A DNA stretch of 33,240 bases from Bacteroidota bacterium (GCA_016866355.1 VGMN01000013.1:1-33240); one strand, 5' to 3'. Shown: positions 9,072 through 17,354, counted from the first letter of the stretch. Translations and numbers: made by a program. The notes: generated by a model not told the origin, from the sequence alone.

Positions 9072-9102
9072 TTTGAGAAGTTCTCAATTTCCCGCACCTT
9101 TG
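9072..9102 (+). promoter_or_regulatory. mreB operon promoter
   Basis: TTTG at 9072-9075 is followed after 19 bases by CACCTTTG (9095-9102), one mismatch from the TAnnTTTG consensus. The mreB ATG is 26 bases downstream. Two inverted repeats overlap this promoter and are listed separately. Confidence 0.55.
9073..9087. repeat. Perfect 15-bp palindrome over the mreB -33 element
   Basis: TTGAGAA-G-TTCTCAA is a perfect 7-bp inverted repeat with a single central base. It covers the -33 TTG of the candidate mreB promoter and lies 25 bases upstream of the divergent MFS start. Its position fits an operator for a dimeric repressor; no regulator gene is adjacent. Confidence 0.5.
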
Positions 9103-9120
9103 TCCCACTACAAAAGGTGC
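9094..9120. repeat. Inverted repeat between the mreB -7 box and start codon
   Basis: GCACCTTTGT (9094-9103) is repeated in inverted form as ACAAAAGGTGC (9110-9120), with a 6-base spacer and one extra A in the right arm. The left arm contains the -7 box, so this could be an operator or, if transcription starts upstream, a leader hairpin. The right arm read on the minus strand also gives CACCTTTTG, which might serve the divergent MFS gene. Confidence 0.45.
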
Positions 9121-9128
9121 GATAGAAT

Positions 9129-10154
9129 ATGGGACTTTTTAATTGGTTTACACAGGAGATTGCAATTGACTTGGGCACGGCTAACACGCTCATTATTCAT
9201 AACGATGAAGTGGTGGTGAATGAGCCTAGCATTGTTGCCTTAAATAGAAATAATCCAAAGGAAGTATTGGCTGTGGGTAAGAAAGCGTTGATGATGCATG
9301 AAAAAACCCATGAGAGTATACGTACGGTGCGTCCATTACGTGACGGTGTAATTGCTGATTTCAACGCAGCAGAATTAATGATCCGTGAGTTGATCAAATT
9401 GGTCTATCCTAAACGTCCTTTGTTGCCACCTAGTTGGAGAATGATGATTTGTATTCCTTCCTCCATCACTGAAGTAGAAAAGCGTGCAGTGAGAGACAGT
9501 GCTGAACAAGCAGGGGCCAAAGAAGTGTATTTGATTCATGAACCAATGGCCGCTGCGTTGGGAATTGGAATTGATGTAGAGGAGCCAGTGGGTAACATGA
9601 TCATTGATATTGGGGGTGGTACAACTGGTATCACCGTGATTGCATTGGCTGGTATTGTTTGTGATCAATCTATTCGTATTGCGGGAGATGAATTCACTGC
9701 AGATATAATGGAAGCATTGCGTCGGTATCATTCCTTATTGATTGGAGAACGTACAGCGGAGCAAATTAAAATTCAAGTAGGGGCTGCCTTAAAAGATATC
9801 GATAATCCTCCGGATGATTTTGCAGTGAATGGTCGTGACTTGGTTACGGGTATTCCAAAGCAAATCATGGTGAGTTATCAAGAGATTGCGGAAGCGTTGG
9901 ATAAAAGTGTATTCAAAGTTGAAGAAGCTATCTTAAAGGCGTTGGAGCAAACTCCGCCTGAATTAGCTGCAGATATTTATCGTCGTGGTTTGTATATTAC
10001 GGGTGGAGGTGCATTACTGCGTGGCCTCGATCGTAGATTGAGTAGCAAGATCAAACTTCCCGTGCATGTGGCAGATGATCCACTGAAAAGTGTGGTACGC
10101 GGTACGGGTATCGCGTTGAAGAATTATGATCGGTACCCATTTGTTATGCGTTAA
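9129..10154 (+). CDS. mreB: Rod shape-determining protein MreB
   Basis: MreB is the bacterial actin that forms filaments under the inner membrane and guides the elongation machinery. The 341 residues match the family length. The phosphate-1 motif IAIDLGTANTL is at residues about 11-21, the phosphate-2 region DIGGGTTGITVIAL is present, and the adenosine-side motif YITGGGALLRGLD lies near residue 290. The short amphipathic N-terminus (MGLFNWFTQE) fits membrane attachment. It is the first gene of the mreBCD-PBP2-rodA operon, 25 bases before mreC. Confidence 0.97.
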   Translation: MGLFNWFTQEIAIDLGTANTLIIHNDEVVVNEPSIVALNRNNPKEVLAVGKKALMMHEKTHESIRTVRPLRDGVIADFNAAELMIRELIKLVYPKRPLLPPSWRMMICIPSSITEVEKRAVRDSAEQAGAKEVYLIHEPMAAALGIGIDVEEPVGNMIIDIGGGTTGITVIALAGIVCDQSIRIAGDEFTADIMEALRRYHSLLIGERTAEQIKIQVGAALKDIDNPPDDFAVNGRDLVTGIPKQIMVSYQEIAEALDKSVFKVEEAILKALEQTPPELAADIYRRGLYITGGGALLRGLDRRLSSKIKLPVHVADDPLKSVVRGTGIALKNYDRYPFVMR

Positions 10155-10179
10155 AGGATGTAATTAAAACGGAACCACG

Positions 10180-11058
10180 TTGCGTAATGTCATCCTATTT
10201 ATTGGTCGCTATCTTACCTTTTTTACTTTCCTGTTTTTACAGATCGTATCACTCTGGTTTTTGTATAGTTTCAATCAATTTCATCAAGCGCGGTTTTCAC
10301 AAACTGCCAACGAATTAACGGGAGCAGTCAACAAGCGGTATAAAAATTTTGAAAACTTTTTCTTACAAGGAGAAGAAAATCGTCGGTTGCATCGCGTGAA
10401 TGATTCTTTATTAAATCTCTTGTCTCAACAAGTAGCTACAACAGATACTTCTAGTCGGTTAGTGACTGATACTTTATTGATAGATTCCACGCGGCAATAC
10501 AGACGCTACTTTTTTAGGCCTGCCAGTGTTGTGTTTAACTCTACGAGTAGCGAAAAAAATTATATCCAGTTAGATCGTGGTTCCCTGCATGGGATAACAG
10601 AAAATATGTCTGTGTTAAATGCAGATGGGAGTGCTGTGGGAATTGTGGTTCATGTAAGTCCGCATTTTGCACAAGTCATGAGTTTATTGCACGTACGTCA
10701 AAAAGTGAATGTATCACTTCAGCAAACGGGTGATTTTGGTACACTGGAGTGGGATGGTAAAGATCCGGGCTTATTATTATTGAAAGGTTTGCCAAAAAGC
10801 GTTCCGGTCAAAATGGGGGATCCGGTGGTGGCCAGTAAATACTCGTATAATTTTCCTCCAGGTTATCCTGTAGGTACCATCGCCGAAATTATTATTGATA
10901 AGAGTACAAACTTTTATTTATTGAAAGTAAAGCCGGCAGCTCGATTCAATAACCTGCAATATGTATTTGTGGTGGAAAATCTTCAATATGCAGAGCAGAC
11001 CACCTTGGATCAGGAAACACGTAAAAAAATTGAGGACGCAAAAAGGAGTAGTAGATGA
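10180..11058 (+). CDS. mreC: Rod shape-determining protein MreC
   Basis: MreC is a single-pass membrane protein whose periplasmic part joins MreB and MreD to PBP2 and RodA. The 292 residues show a transmembrane segment at about 7-28, a coiled-coil stretch at about 45-90, and a beta-rich domain from about 115 onward with LDRGSLHGITENMSV and KSVPVKMGDPVVAS. The start is TTG at 10180: the conserved Bacteroidota opening MRNVILFIGRY begins there and an in-frame stop lies at 10165, so no ATG is available. Its last codons overlap the mreD start (ATGA at 11055). Confidence 0.93.
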   Translation: MRNVILFIGRYLTFFTFLFLQIVSLWFLYSFNQFHQARFSQTANELTGAVNKRYKNFENFFLQGEENRRLHRVNDSLLNLLSQQVATTDTSSRLVTDTLLIDSTRQYRRYFFRPASVVFNSTSSEKNYIQLDRGSLHGITENMSVLNADGSAVGIVVHVSPHFAQVMSLLHVRQKVNVSLQQTGDFGTLEWDGKDPGLLLLKGLPKSVPVKMGDPVVASKYSYNFPPGYPVGTIAEIIIDKSTNFYLLKVKPAARFNNLQYVFVVENLQYAEQTTLDQETRKKIEDAKRSSR

Positions 11059-11591
11059 GAGAAATAATCAGAAACCTTATTCGGTTACTTCTTTTTTTAT
11101 TTATTGAAGTGTTTGTGCTTCATAAAATGCCCCATTTGCATCGCTTTATCTCTCCCTCTCTCTATTTTCTCTTTCTACTTTGGTTGCCCTTTTCTGTATC
11201 TCCTCGTTTCCTACTCTGGATAGGACTTGCCACAGGGTTAGTGATTGACTATTTTTTACAAAGCCCGGGTCTACATGCCTCAGCTTGTCTGTGGCTTTGC
11301 TTTCTTCGCCCCTTTTTGATTGGGGTTTTGGCACCCAGAGAAAGCAGCGAGTTCAATTATCGGGAACCTTCTCCTCAGTCCTTGCTTTGGGCTCCTTATT
11401 TGATATATGTCACGATTTTGACATTGGTGCACCACACCTGGTTGACATTTTTGGAATGGCTGAGCTTTGGATCTTTTGGTGATTTTTTGATAAAGGTATT
11501 TGCCTCCACTGCCATTTCACTTTTAATGATTATTCCCATTGAATTATTATTTCCCCGCAGCCTTCGTTTTAGAACTAATGTGGGTGGCTGA
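11055..11591 (+). CDS. mreD: Rod shape-determining protein MreD
   Basis: MreD is a small polytopic inner-membrane protein of the elongasome. The 178 residues are very hydrophobic, with about five transmembrane segments and the family-like opening MREIIRNLIRLLLFLFIEVF. Similarity in MreD families is low, so much of the call rests on position between mreC (4-base ATGA overlap) and PBP2, plus size and hydropathy. Confidence 0.88.
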   Translation: MREIIRNLIRLLLFLFIEVFVLHKMPHLHRFISPSLYFLFLLWLPFSVSPRFLLWIGLATGLVIDYFLQSPGLHASACLWLCFLRPFLIGVLAPRESSEFNYREPSPQSLLWAPYLIYVTILTLVHHTWLTFLEWLSFGSFGDFLIKVFASTAISLLMIIPIELLFPRSLRFRTNVGG

Positions 11592-11603
11592 TTTTCAAGC
11601 AAA

Positions 11604-11634
11604 TTTGGAAAGCCGTTGTTACCAACTTATTTTG
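11604..11634 (+). promoter_or_regulatory. Candidate internal promoter before PBP2
   Basis: TTTG at 11604-11607 is followed after 19 bases by TTATTTTG (11627-11634), one mismatch from TAnnTTTG. It sits in the 61-base gap between mreD and the PBP2 gene, the only sizeable gap in this operon, 18 bases before the ATG. Confidence 0.4.
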
Positions 11635-11652
11635 CATTTGGTATAGTGATCC

Positions 11653-13758
11653 ATGGCTGTCTATAATCAATCCCGTAGCAATACAATACGCTTAATTGTG
11701 ATTATCACTTTTGTGCTAATTGCTTTGCAGTTATTCTATTTACAATTGGTGGATCGTCGATATGAACAACTGGCTATGGATAATGCGGTATATCCTAAAG
11801 TCATATATCCCGAGCGAGGAATTATTTATGATCGAAATGGGAAGGCTATTTTAAATAATACCATCATTTTTGATTTGATGGTTACACCTGCTGAGGCTAA
11901 AGGAATAGATACCCTTGATTTTTGCAGGCTGCTAAACATCGATACCAGTGAATTTAGAAAACGTATGTTGGATGCGATTGTAAAAAATACTAGCGTTCGT
12001 CCTTCCGTTTTCAAGGCCATGCTCACAAAAGAACTGCAGGCAAGATTTGAAGAAAATAGCTGGCGTTTTCCCGGATTCAATTTGGTGGAGCGTCCATTGC
12101 GTACCTACCCATATCATGCAGCCGCTCATATATTGGGCTATATCCGTGAGGCGGATAAACGTGATATTGAGCGTTCCAATAATTTTTACAGACAAGGTGA
12201 TTACATTGGTAAAACCGGGTTGGAAGCTTATTACGAATCAGTCCTGATGGGACAACGGGGAGTGCAGTACATGATCAAGGACAATAAAAACAGATTAGTC
12301 GGGGCTTATAAGGGTGGCGAATATGATACGGCTGCTATTGCCGGAAGAAGTTTGCGCACACATATTAATATCGAGTTACAACAGTTGGCAGAGGTGTTGA
12401 TGAGTAATAAAGTAGGTGGGTTGGTTGCTATCGATCCTAAAACAGGTGGTATACTTTCCATGGTGTCGGGGCCTAATTATGATCCTAATGATTTATCTGG
12501 TTCAAACGGAAGCAAGAATTTCAGTCGGATGCAATTAGATGTATCGGGGCCCATGCTCAACCGTGCAATTGCAGGACGTTACGAACCCGGCTCAACCTAT
12601 AAACCCTTGGGCGCATTGATTGCACTGAATGAAAAAGTGGTGAGTGCTTCCTATGGTTATCCTTGCGGAGGCAGGTATACTTTATGTGGACATGGAAAAC
12701 CAGAGTGTACGCATGCGGGTGGTGGGCATGCAGCCAATGTTAGATTAGCTATTGCCAATTCCTGTAACGCCTACTTTACGCATATCTATCGATTGACGGT
12801 GGATAATCCAAAATACAGAAATGTTTATGATGGTTATTTGCATTGGAAAGAATATATGAATGCATTTGGATTGGGTGTACGCCTAGGAGTGGATCTTCCG
12901 AATGAAAATACGGGGGGTATTCCTGATACAGTGGTTTACAATAGGGAAAATGCGGGACGTTGGACCTCTTGTACCAATCTTACTTTAGGAATTGGTCAGG
13001 ATAAAATGCAAACCACGCCATTACAAATGGCCAATGCGATGTGTATCATTGCCAATAAAGGCTACTATTACACACCGCATTTTGTAAAAGAGATTGAGGG
13101 GGAGGGCCCCGCTGATGAAGCGCTGCTGCAGCCCTTTCAAAAAAGGCATAATGTATTAACTAACATACCGGATGTTGTATTTAATGAAGTGATTGAAGGT
13201 ATGAGTGATGTAGTAAAAGTAGGTACAGCCAGAGGAGCGCAAATTGAAGGAATAGAAGTTTGTGCAAAGACTGGTACGGCAGAAAACTATACGATACTGG
13301 ATCGTCGTAGAGTTAAGCTTCCTGATAATTCCATGTTTGTTTGTTTTGCCCCCAAAGAAAATCCGAGAATTGCTATAGCTGTGTTTGTTCAAAATGCAGG
13401 CTTTGGGGCAACGTGGGCGGCGCCCATTGCTCGTATGATGATGGAAAAGTATTTAGTGGATACCTTAACTGCTAAAAGCAAATTGGATTCAGCAAGAATT
13501 GCTTCTACTAATTTAATACCCAGTTATTTTAAACGATTACAGTATAAGGAAGATTCTATCCGCGCTTTCAAATGGTTTCAGGTTACTAAAGATAGTTCGT
13601 ACATAGATCGGTTCTCCTGGCAACAATCCAGACAGGGATCAAGTTCTCCCTTCCGAAAAAATCCTGCTGATGAACAACTGCCGGAATGGGTCACCCTTTT
13701 ATCAGCCACCTACTTACCGGAGCGGGGAATAGCAAAATTAAAAATGTTTACGACGTGA
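11653..13758 (+). CDS. mrdA: Penicillin-binding protein 2 (elongasome transpeptidase)
   Basis: PBP2 cross-links peptidoglycan during side-wall growth together with RodA. The 701 residues contain an N-terminal membrane anchor at about 12-32, a dimerisation/pedestal domain beginning near YPERGIIYDRNGKAIL, and a transpeptidase domain. All three active-site motifs are intact: STYK at 314-317 (catalytic Ser314), SCN at 370-372 and KTG at 539-541. The C-terminal tail after about residue 620 is polar and is longer than in many relatives. The stop codon overlaps the rodA GTG start (GTGA at 13755-13758), so the two proteins are probably made in a coupled way. Confidence 0.96.
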   Translation: MAVYNQSRSNTIRLIVIITFVLIALQLFYLQLVDRRYEQLAMDNAVYPKVIYPERGIIYDRNGKAILNNTIIFDLMVTPAEAKGIDTLDFCRLLNIDTSEFRKRMLDAIVKNTSVRPSVFKAMLTKELQARFEENSWRFPGFNLVERPLRTYPYHAAAHILGYIREADKRDIERSNNFYRQGDYIGKTGLEAYYESVLMGQRGVQYMIKDNKNRLVGAYKGGEYDTAAIAGRSLRTHINIELQQLAEVLMSNKVGGLVAIDPKTGGILSMVSGPNYDPNDLSGSNGSKNFSRMQLDVSGPMLNRAIAGRYEPGSTYKPLGALIALNEKVVSASYGYPCGGRYTLCGHGKPECTHAGGGHAANVRLAIANSCNAYFTHIYRLTVDNPKYRNVYDGYLHWKEYMNAFGLGVRLGVDLPNENTGGIPDTVVYNRENAGRWTSCTNLTLGIGQDKMQTTPLQMANAMCIIANKGYYYTPHFVKEIEGEGPADEALLQPFQKRHNVLTNIPDVVFNEVIEGMSDVVKVGTARGAQIEGIEVCAKTGTAENYTILDRRRVKLPDNSMFVCFAPKENPRIAIAVFVQNAGFGATWAAPIARMMMEKYLVDTLTAKSKLDSARIASTNLIPSYFKRLQYKEDSIRAFKWFQVTKDSSYIDRFSWQQSRQGSSSPFRKNPADEQLPEWVTLLSATYLPERGIAKLKMFTT

Positions 13759-15092
13759 GGAATAATCCTGCCATATCAAAAGGGATTGACTGGAGTCTAG
13801 TGTGGATCTATCTAGCGTTAGTGTTGATTGGGTTGTCTGCCATCTTTGCGGCTACCTACCAAGAGGGGGATTCCGTCTTACAAAGTTTCATTGCTTTTAA
13901 AACTGACTATAGTAAGCAATTTTATTTCTGGGGTGTTACCCTGGTAATTGGATTTTTTATTCTTTTAACCGATAGTAAGTTTTTTCCTACAACTGCTAAT
14001 TTCTGGTATGCTATTGGAATCATTTTATTATTACTGGTATTTCCATTTCACTCCCGCATCAAAGGAACTGAATCCATCATACGAATTGGTGCGTTTAATT
14101 TTCAGCCAGCCGAGTTTTGTAAAATATTTGTAGCGTTGGCACTGGCAAAATATTTTTCTCGTCCTGAAACTAATTTTAATCGTCCCGGTAGTCAGTTTAC
14201 TGCCGCATTACTGGTTTTGATTCCAGCTGGTTTGGCAATCCTTCAAAGTGAAACAGGTTTGGCATTGGTCTATTTCTCTTTTTTTCTAATGATGTATAGA
14301 GAGGGATTGCCTTCCATCATACCAACCATTGGTTTTGCATTTGCCATTCTAATTATTGCCAGTATTTTGATTCCTCCTAACATATTGGCCGTATTGCTAT
14401 CGGTCATTGCGGTACTCTTGATTTACTTTTCCCGACGACAAATTCGGAGGCGTAGGCAGATTTTAACCACTGTACTATTTATATGGGCCATTGCAGTAGG
14501 TATTCAGCGATTTGCGGTCCCTTTTATGTTTGAGAAAGTCCTGCAAAAGCACCAGGTAGAACGTATCTATAATTTATTTGGGAAAGACAATCCTTATGAT
14601 CCTCAGCAACGCGTTTTATCTGAGGATGCCTCCAAAAAAAAGAAGGAAAGTGGCAGTAGTTATAATGTTAGGCAGTCCAAAATTGCCATTGGAAGTGGGG
14701 GATTTTTTGGAAAGGGAATCTTTAGCGCCACACAAACTAGATATGATTTTGTACCAGAACAGCGTACAGATTTTATTTTTTGTACGGTAGGGGAAGGATT
14801 TGGTTTTTTGGGAAGCATGCTGCTATTGGGGCTTTATCTGACCTTACTATTGAAAATGATTAATATAGCAGAGCGGCAACGGAGTACCTATAGTCGTGTT
14901 TATGCTTATAGTGTTTTATCCGTTTTCTTTTTTCATATTGCTGTAAACATTGCAATGACAATTGGGTTAGCCCCAGTTATTGGTATTCCACTTCCTTTTA
15001 TTAGCTATGGGGGCACCTCATTATTAACTTTTACTGTATTGCTTGCCATTTTAATCAGATTGGATGCAGACCGTCAGATGGTACTTCGGTAA
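13755..15092 (+). CDS. rodA: Rod shape-determining protein RodA (SEDS glycosyltransferase)
   Basis: RodA polymerises lipid II into glycan strands and works as a pair with PBP2. From the GTG at 13755 the protein has 445 residues (MRNNPAISKGIDWSLVWIYL). An ATG at 13686 in the same frame lies inside the PBP2 gene and would add 23 polar residues, so I prefer the GTG, which gives a 4-base GTGA overlap. About ten transmembrane helices are visible. SEDS motifs are present: QPAEFCKIFVALALAKYFS, SKIAIGSGGFFGKG, VPEQRTDFIFCTVGEGFGFLG and GIPLPFISYGGTSLL. The region around residue 290 contains the lysine run SKKKKES in an extended loop. Confidence 0.94.
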   Translation: MRNNPAISKGIDWSLVWIYLALVLIGLSAIFAATYQEGDSVLQSFIAFKTDYSKQFYFWGVTLVIGFFILLTDSKFFPTTANFWYAIGIILLLLVFPFHSRIKGTESIIRIGAFNFQPAEFCKIFVALALAKYFSRPETNFNRPGSQFTAALLVLIPAGLAILQSETGLALVYFSFFLMMYREGLPSIIPTIGFAFAILIIASILIPPNILAVLLSVIAVLLIYFSRRQIRRRRQILTTVLFIWAIAVGIQRFAVPFMFEKVLQKHQVERIYNLFGKDNPYDPQQRVLSEDASKKKKESGSSYNVRQSKIAIGSGGFFGKGIFSATQTRYDFVPEQRTDFIFCTVGEGFGFLGSMLLLGLYLTLLLKMINIAERQRSTYSRVYAYSVLSVFFFHIAVNIAMTIGLAPVIGIPLPFISYGGTSLLTFTVLLAILIRLDADRQMVLR

Positions 15093-15095
15093 ACC

Positions 15096-15103
15096 TACCT
15101 TTG
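15096..15103 (+). promoter_or_regulatory. -7 box of a nearly leaderless promoter
   Basis: TACCTTTG is a perfect TAnnTTTG match only 4 bases before the ATG at 15108. If transcription starts about 5-8 bases after the box, the mRNA would begin at or within the start codon. I see no good -33 TTG at the expected distance. Confidence 0.45.
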
Positions 15104-15107
15104 CCGC

Positions 15108-15851
15108 ATGAAAGTGATCCCATTGTCTGAGGGCTGGTTTACCGTTGACAAGACCAAACAGTTTGTTCCGTTTCATTCCACACAAGATCAACTGAAGGAT
15201 CGTCCGGCTGGTAGTTTATTAGTGGAAATCCAACCTTTTGTAGTTTGTACTACCAATGAAATTATCCTGCTGGATACAGGGTTAGGCTACCAGGTAGAGG
15301 GAATGTTGCAATTGCATTACAATTTACGCAAGGCAGGAATTGATCCCCTCTCGGTAACAAAGGTTATACTCTCTCATTTACACAAGGATCACTGTGGAGG
15401 TATGATTGAGAGAGAAGGGGATGTTATTAAACCTGCTTTCCCCCATGCAACGTATTATGTACAGGAACCTGAGTTAGCCCATGCCTTGCAACATATCGGT
15501 TCCTCTTATCCTACTGCACCAGTTGAATGGTTGTCTACTTATTCGAATGTAATTCGGTTGCAGGGTACTCAACAAATTGATGAATTAATTACCTGTACTC
15601 CTTCTGGCGGGCATGCCCGGTATCATCAAAGTGTGCTGATCAGCGAGCACAATAAAATTATTTTTTTTGGTGGTGATGAAGCACCGCAGTTACAGCAGAT
15701 GCGCCATCGGTTTGTTGCAAAGTATGATTTTGATGGACGACGTGCCATGGAATTGAGACAACAATGGTGGGCACAGGGCGAACAAGAAGGGTGGACCTTT
15801 CTCTTTTACCACGATGTAAAAAATCCTACTTTTTCTTTCAGCGTATCTTAA
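15108..15851 (+). CDS. MBL-fold metallo-hydrolase
   Basis: The 247-residue protein has the metallo-beta-lactamase fold motif HLHKDH at residues 90-95, preceded by the strand LLDTGLGYQ. Further likely metal ligands are the His residues in SGGHARYHQ, the Asp in FFGGDEAP and a late His in FLFYHDVKN. This resembles the lactonase-like branch, which includes AHL lactonases. Substrates in this fold range from lactones to thioesters and phosphodiesters, so the reaction is undetermined. No signal peptide is seen. It follows rodA after 15 bases but has its own -7 box, and its stop overlaps that of the convergent secreted-protein gene by 4 bases. Confidence 0.85.
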   Translation: MKVIPLSEGWFTVDKTKQFVPFHSTQDQLKDRPAGSLLVEIQPFVVCTTNEIILLDTGLGYQVEGMLQLHYNLRKAGIDPLSVTKVILSHLHKDHCGGMIEREGDVIKPAFPHATYYVQEPELAHALQHIGSSYPTAPVEWLSTYSNVIRLQGTQQIDELITCTPSGGHARYHQSVLISEHNKIIFFGGDEAPQLQQMRHRFVAKYDFDGRRAMELRQQWWAQGEQEGWTFLFYHDVKNPTFSFSVS

Positions 15852-16264
15852 AATCTTCGCGGTGGAGGAGGAGGTCCCATTTTGCCAGGGCCACGTCTAT
15901 CCCGCATGCGTTCTTCCTGTACGTCTCTCAATATAGTGATAAAATCTTCTTGCAAATCATAAATCTGCACTACTCTTTTTTCTCCCACTATAGGGCTAAA
16001 TTCTTTGCGATATTTTATTTGCAACTCAATTAATTGCTGACGTGCCAGCAATCTGTCCTCTCGATTTTTTCTCATGGTTTCTCTCCACTCTTTTTGATAG
16101 CGTGCAAAAACAGGTCCAAATGCTTCACGCTCGCCCCCGCTCATCCGCATTCTTTTTTGAATAAACAGATTCATTTTTTCTGGAATTCTTTCACCAGGCG
16201 GTGGCTGGGCTTGTAGCAATCCAACCGATAGTAAACTGATTAGTAAAATAAAAATAGTCTTCAT
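15848..16264 (-). CDS. Secreted Spy/CpxP-like protein, third gene of a sigma/anti-sigma operon
   Basis: The 138-residue protein has a signal peptide (MKTIFILLISLLSVGLLQAQ). The rest is a highly charged, helical region rich in Arg, Glu and Gln, ending in GPPPPPRRF. Size, helix content and the MSGGEREAFGPVFARYQKEW segment resemble periplasmic Spy/CpxP/ZraP-like chaperones, which respond to envelope stress or metals. The classical LTxxQ motifs are not obvious, so this is a fold-level guess. Its ATG overlaps the stop of the anti-sigma-like gene (ATGA at 16261-16264), placing it firmly in that operon. Confidence 0.7.
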   Translation of the reverse strand: MKTIFILLISLLSVGLLQAQPPPGERIPEKMNLFIQKRMRMSGGEREAFGPVFARYQKEWRETMRKNREDRLLARQQLIELQIKYRKEFSPIVGEKRVVQIYDLQEDFITILRDVQEERMRDRRGPGKMGPPPPPRRF

Positions 16265-16731
16265 GGCATTTCAGTTGCGGGAAGATCATTTAATAAACGT
16301 TGAATTTCCTCTTGCGGAATATCCTGAACCAGTAGTGCCAGATCGTTGCTTTCTAGTTGCCCCGCAGCCCTTACTTGTGTAACGGCATGGGTATTGTCAA
16401 CATACTCAACTATATGTTCAGCTGGAACTTTATTTATCTCTTGTTTAGCCCATTGATTAATAGCGTCATCTCCTTCAGTAGCGGTGAAATAGTAATAGCT
16501 GAAAAAAACTATGCCCATTGTAACCGCTGCTGCAGCAAGGAATTTCCATTGGTTGGATTGTAGCTGGACTATCCTAGCTTTTTTTTCTTGTGCTGTTTTT
16601 GCAGCGACTAGTAATTGCGTGGGGAGTTGTTCAAAATACCCATTTGGTAATTGAAAGGTTGCTTGCTGTTGTAAGGGGAGCCCTGGTGTTAGCTGCCTTA
16701 GTTCGTTTTCAATTTTTTCTTTGCTTTCCAT
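16261..16731 (-). CDS. Single-pass membrane protein, probable anti-sigma factor
   Basis: The 156-residue protein has a cytoplasmic N-terminal half, one transmembrane segment at about residues 63-83 (FLAAAAVTMGIVFFSYYYF), and an acidic periplasmic tail. The N-terminal PNGYFEQLPTQLL motif is common in Bacteroidota proteins encoded behind ECF sigma genes. It lacks the HxxxCxxC motif of zinc-binding anti-sigma factors. It starts 35 bases after the sigma gene and overlaps the Spy-like gene. The inferred role is to hold the sigma factor at the membrane until an envelope signal is sensed. Confidence 0.72.
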   Translation of the reverse strand: MESKEKIENELRQLTPGLPLQQQATFQLPNGYFEQLPTQLLVAAKTAQEKKARIVQLQSNQWKFLAAAAVTMGIVFFSYYYFTATEGDDAINQWAKQEINKVPAEHIVEYVDNTHAVTQVRAAGQLESNDLALLVQDIPQEEIQRLLNDLPATEMP

Positions 16732-16766
16732 GTGCCTTTGCTATGACAAGTTAGGGAGGTATGGGT

Positions 16767-17315
16767 TTAATGATTCAAAATATATTGTTCAATTTTTTTA
16801 GCTGCATGGTGGTAGCTGGCTTTGAGGGCTCCTTCGCTGGTTTCCAATAGCTTACTCATTTGTTCATAGGGCATCTCCTGATAGTAACGAAGTATAAAAA
16901 CTAATCGTTGTCTTTCAGGTAGCTGCTGAATAGCCAACTCTAGTTTCCATTCCAATTTTTGTGCATCAAAATGTGAGTCAGCTTTTACTTGTTCGGCTCT
17001 TTCCTGTTCTTGCTCACTTAGCGATGTCAGCGCTTTTCTTTTTTTCTGTTCTAAGAAGCTAAGGCATTCATTAGTAGCAATCCGATAGATCCAAGTATAA
17101 AGCTGACTGTCCTCTCTGAATTTTTCCAACCCGTTCCATACTCTGATAAAAGTATTTTGTACCACATCGTTTGCATCTTCATGTGAAACCACCATTCTTT
17201 TGACCAGCCAATAAATTTTTTCCTGGTATTTTTTTACCAAATCCGTAAAGGCGGCATCCTTAGTGCTTGGATCACGAAACGCTTGTAAAAGTTGTTGGTC
17301 TGTGTAGGAGGTCAT
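16767..17315 (-). CDS. ECF-type RNA polymerase sigma factor
   Basis: The 182 residues fit the ECF (group 4) sigma family. Sigma region 2 is visible at about residues 20-85 (DLVKKYQEKIYWLVKRMVV, DANDVVQNTFIRVWNGLEKF, YTWIYRIATNECLSFL), and region 4 at about 125-175 (LPERQRLVFILRYYQEMPYE, SEGALKASYHHAAKKIE). It directs RNA polymerase to a small set of promoters and is probably released by the membrane protein encoded next. It lies 39 bases behind the transketolase gene. Upstream is TATCTTCA, a poor -7 box, so it may be read through from upstream or from a sigma-specific promoter. Confidence 0.94.
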   Translation of the reverse strand: MTSYTDQQLLQAFRDPSTKDAAFTDLVKKYQEKIYWLVKRMVVSHEDANDVVQNTFIRVWNGLEKFREDSQLYTWIYRIATNECLSFLEQKKRKALTSLSEQEQERAEQVKADSHFDAQKLEWKLELAIQQLPERQRLVFILRYYQEMPYEQMSKLLETSEGALKASYHHAAKKIEQYILNH

Positions 17316-17354
17316 GTACCGGATTACCGTTAGACCTTGAAGATACGATGAGGT

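Noticed and set aside
9049-9108. Upstream extension of the MFS transporter to 9108
   Set aside because: The added 20 residues are polar and would place coding sequence over the mreB promoter and palindromes.
13686-13754. ATG at 13686 as the rodA start
   Set aside because: It lies deep inside the PBP2 gene and adds polar residues before the conserved N-terminus; the GTG at 13755 gives a usual stop-start overlap.
16261-16731. Zinc-binding anti-sigma factor
   Set aside because: The HxxxCxxC motif is absent.
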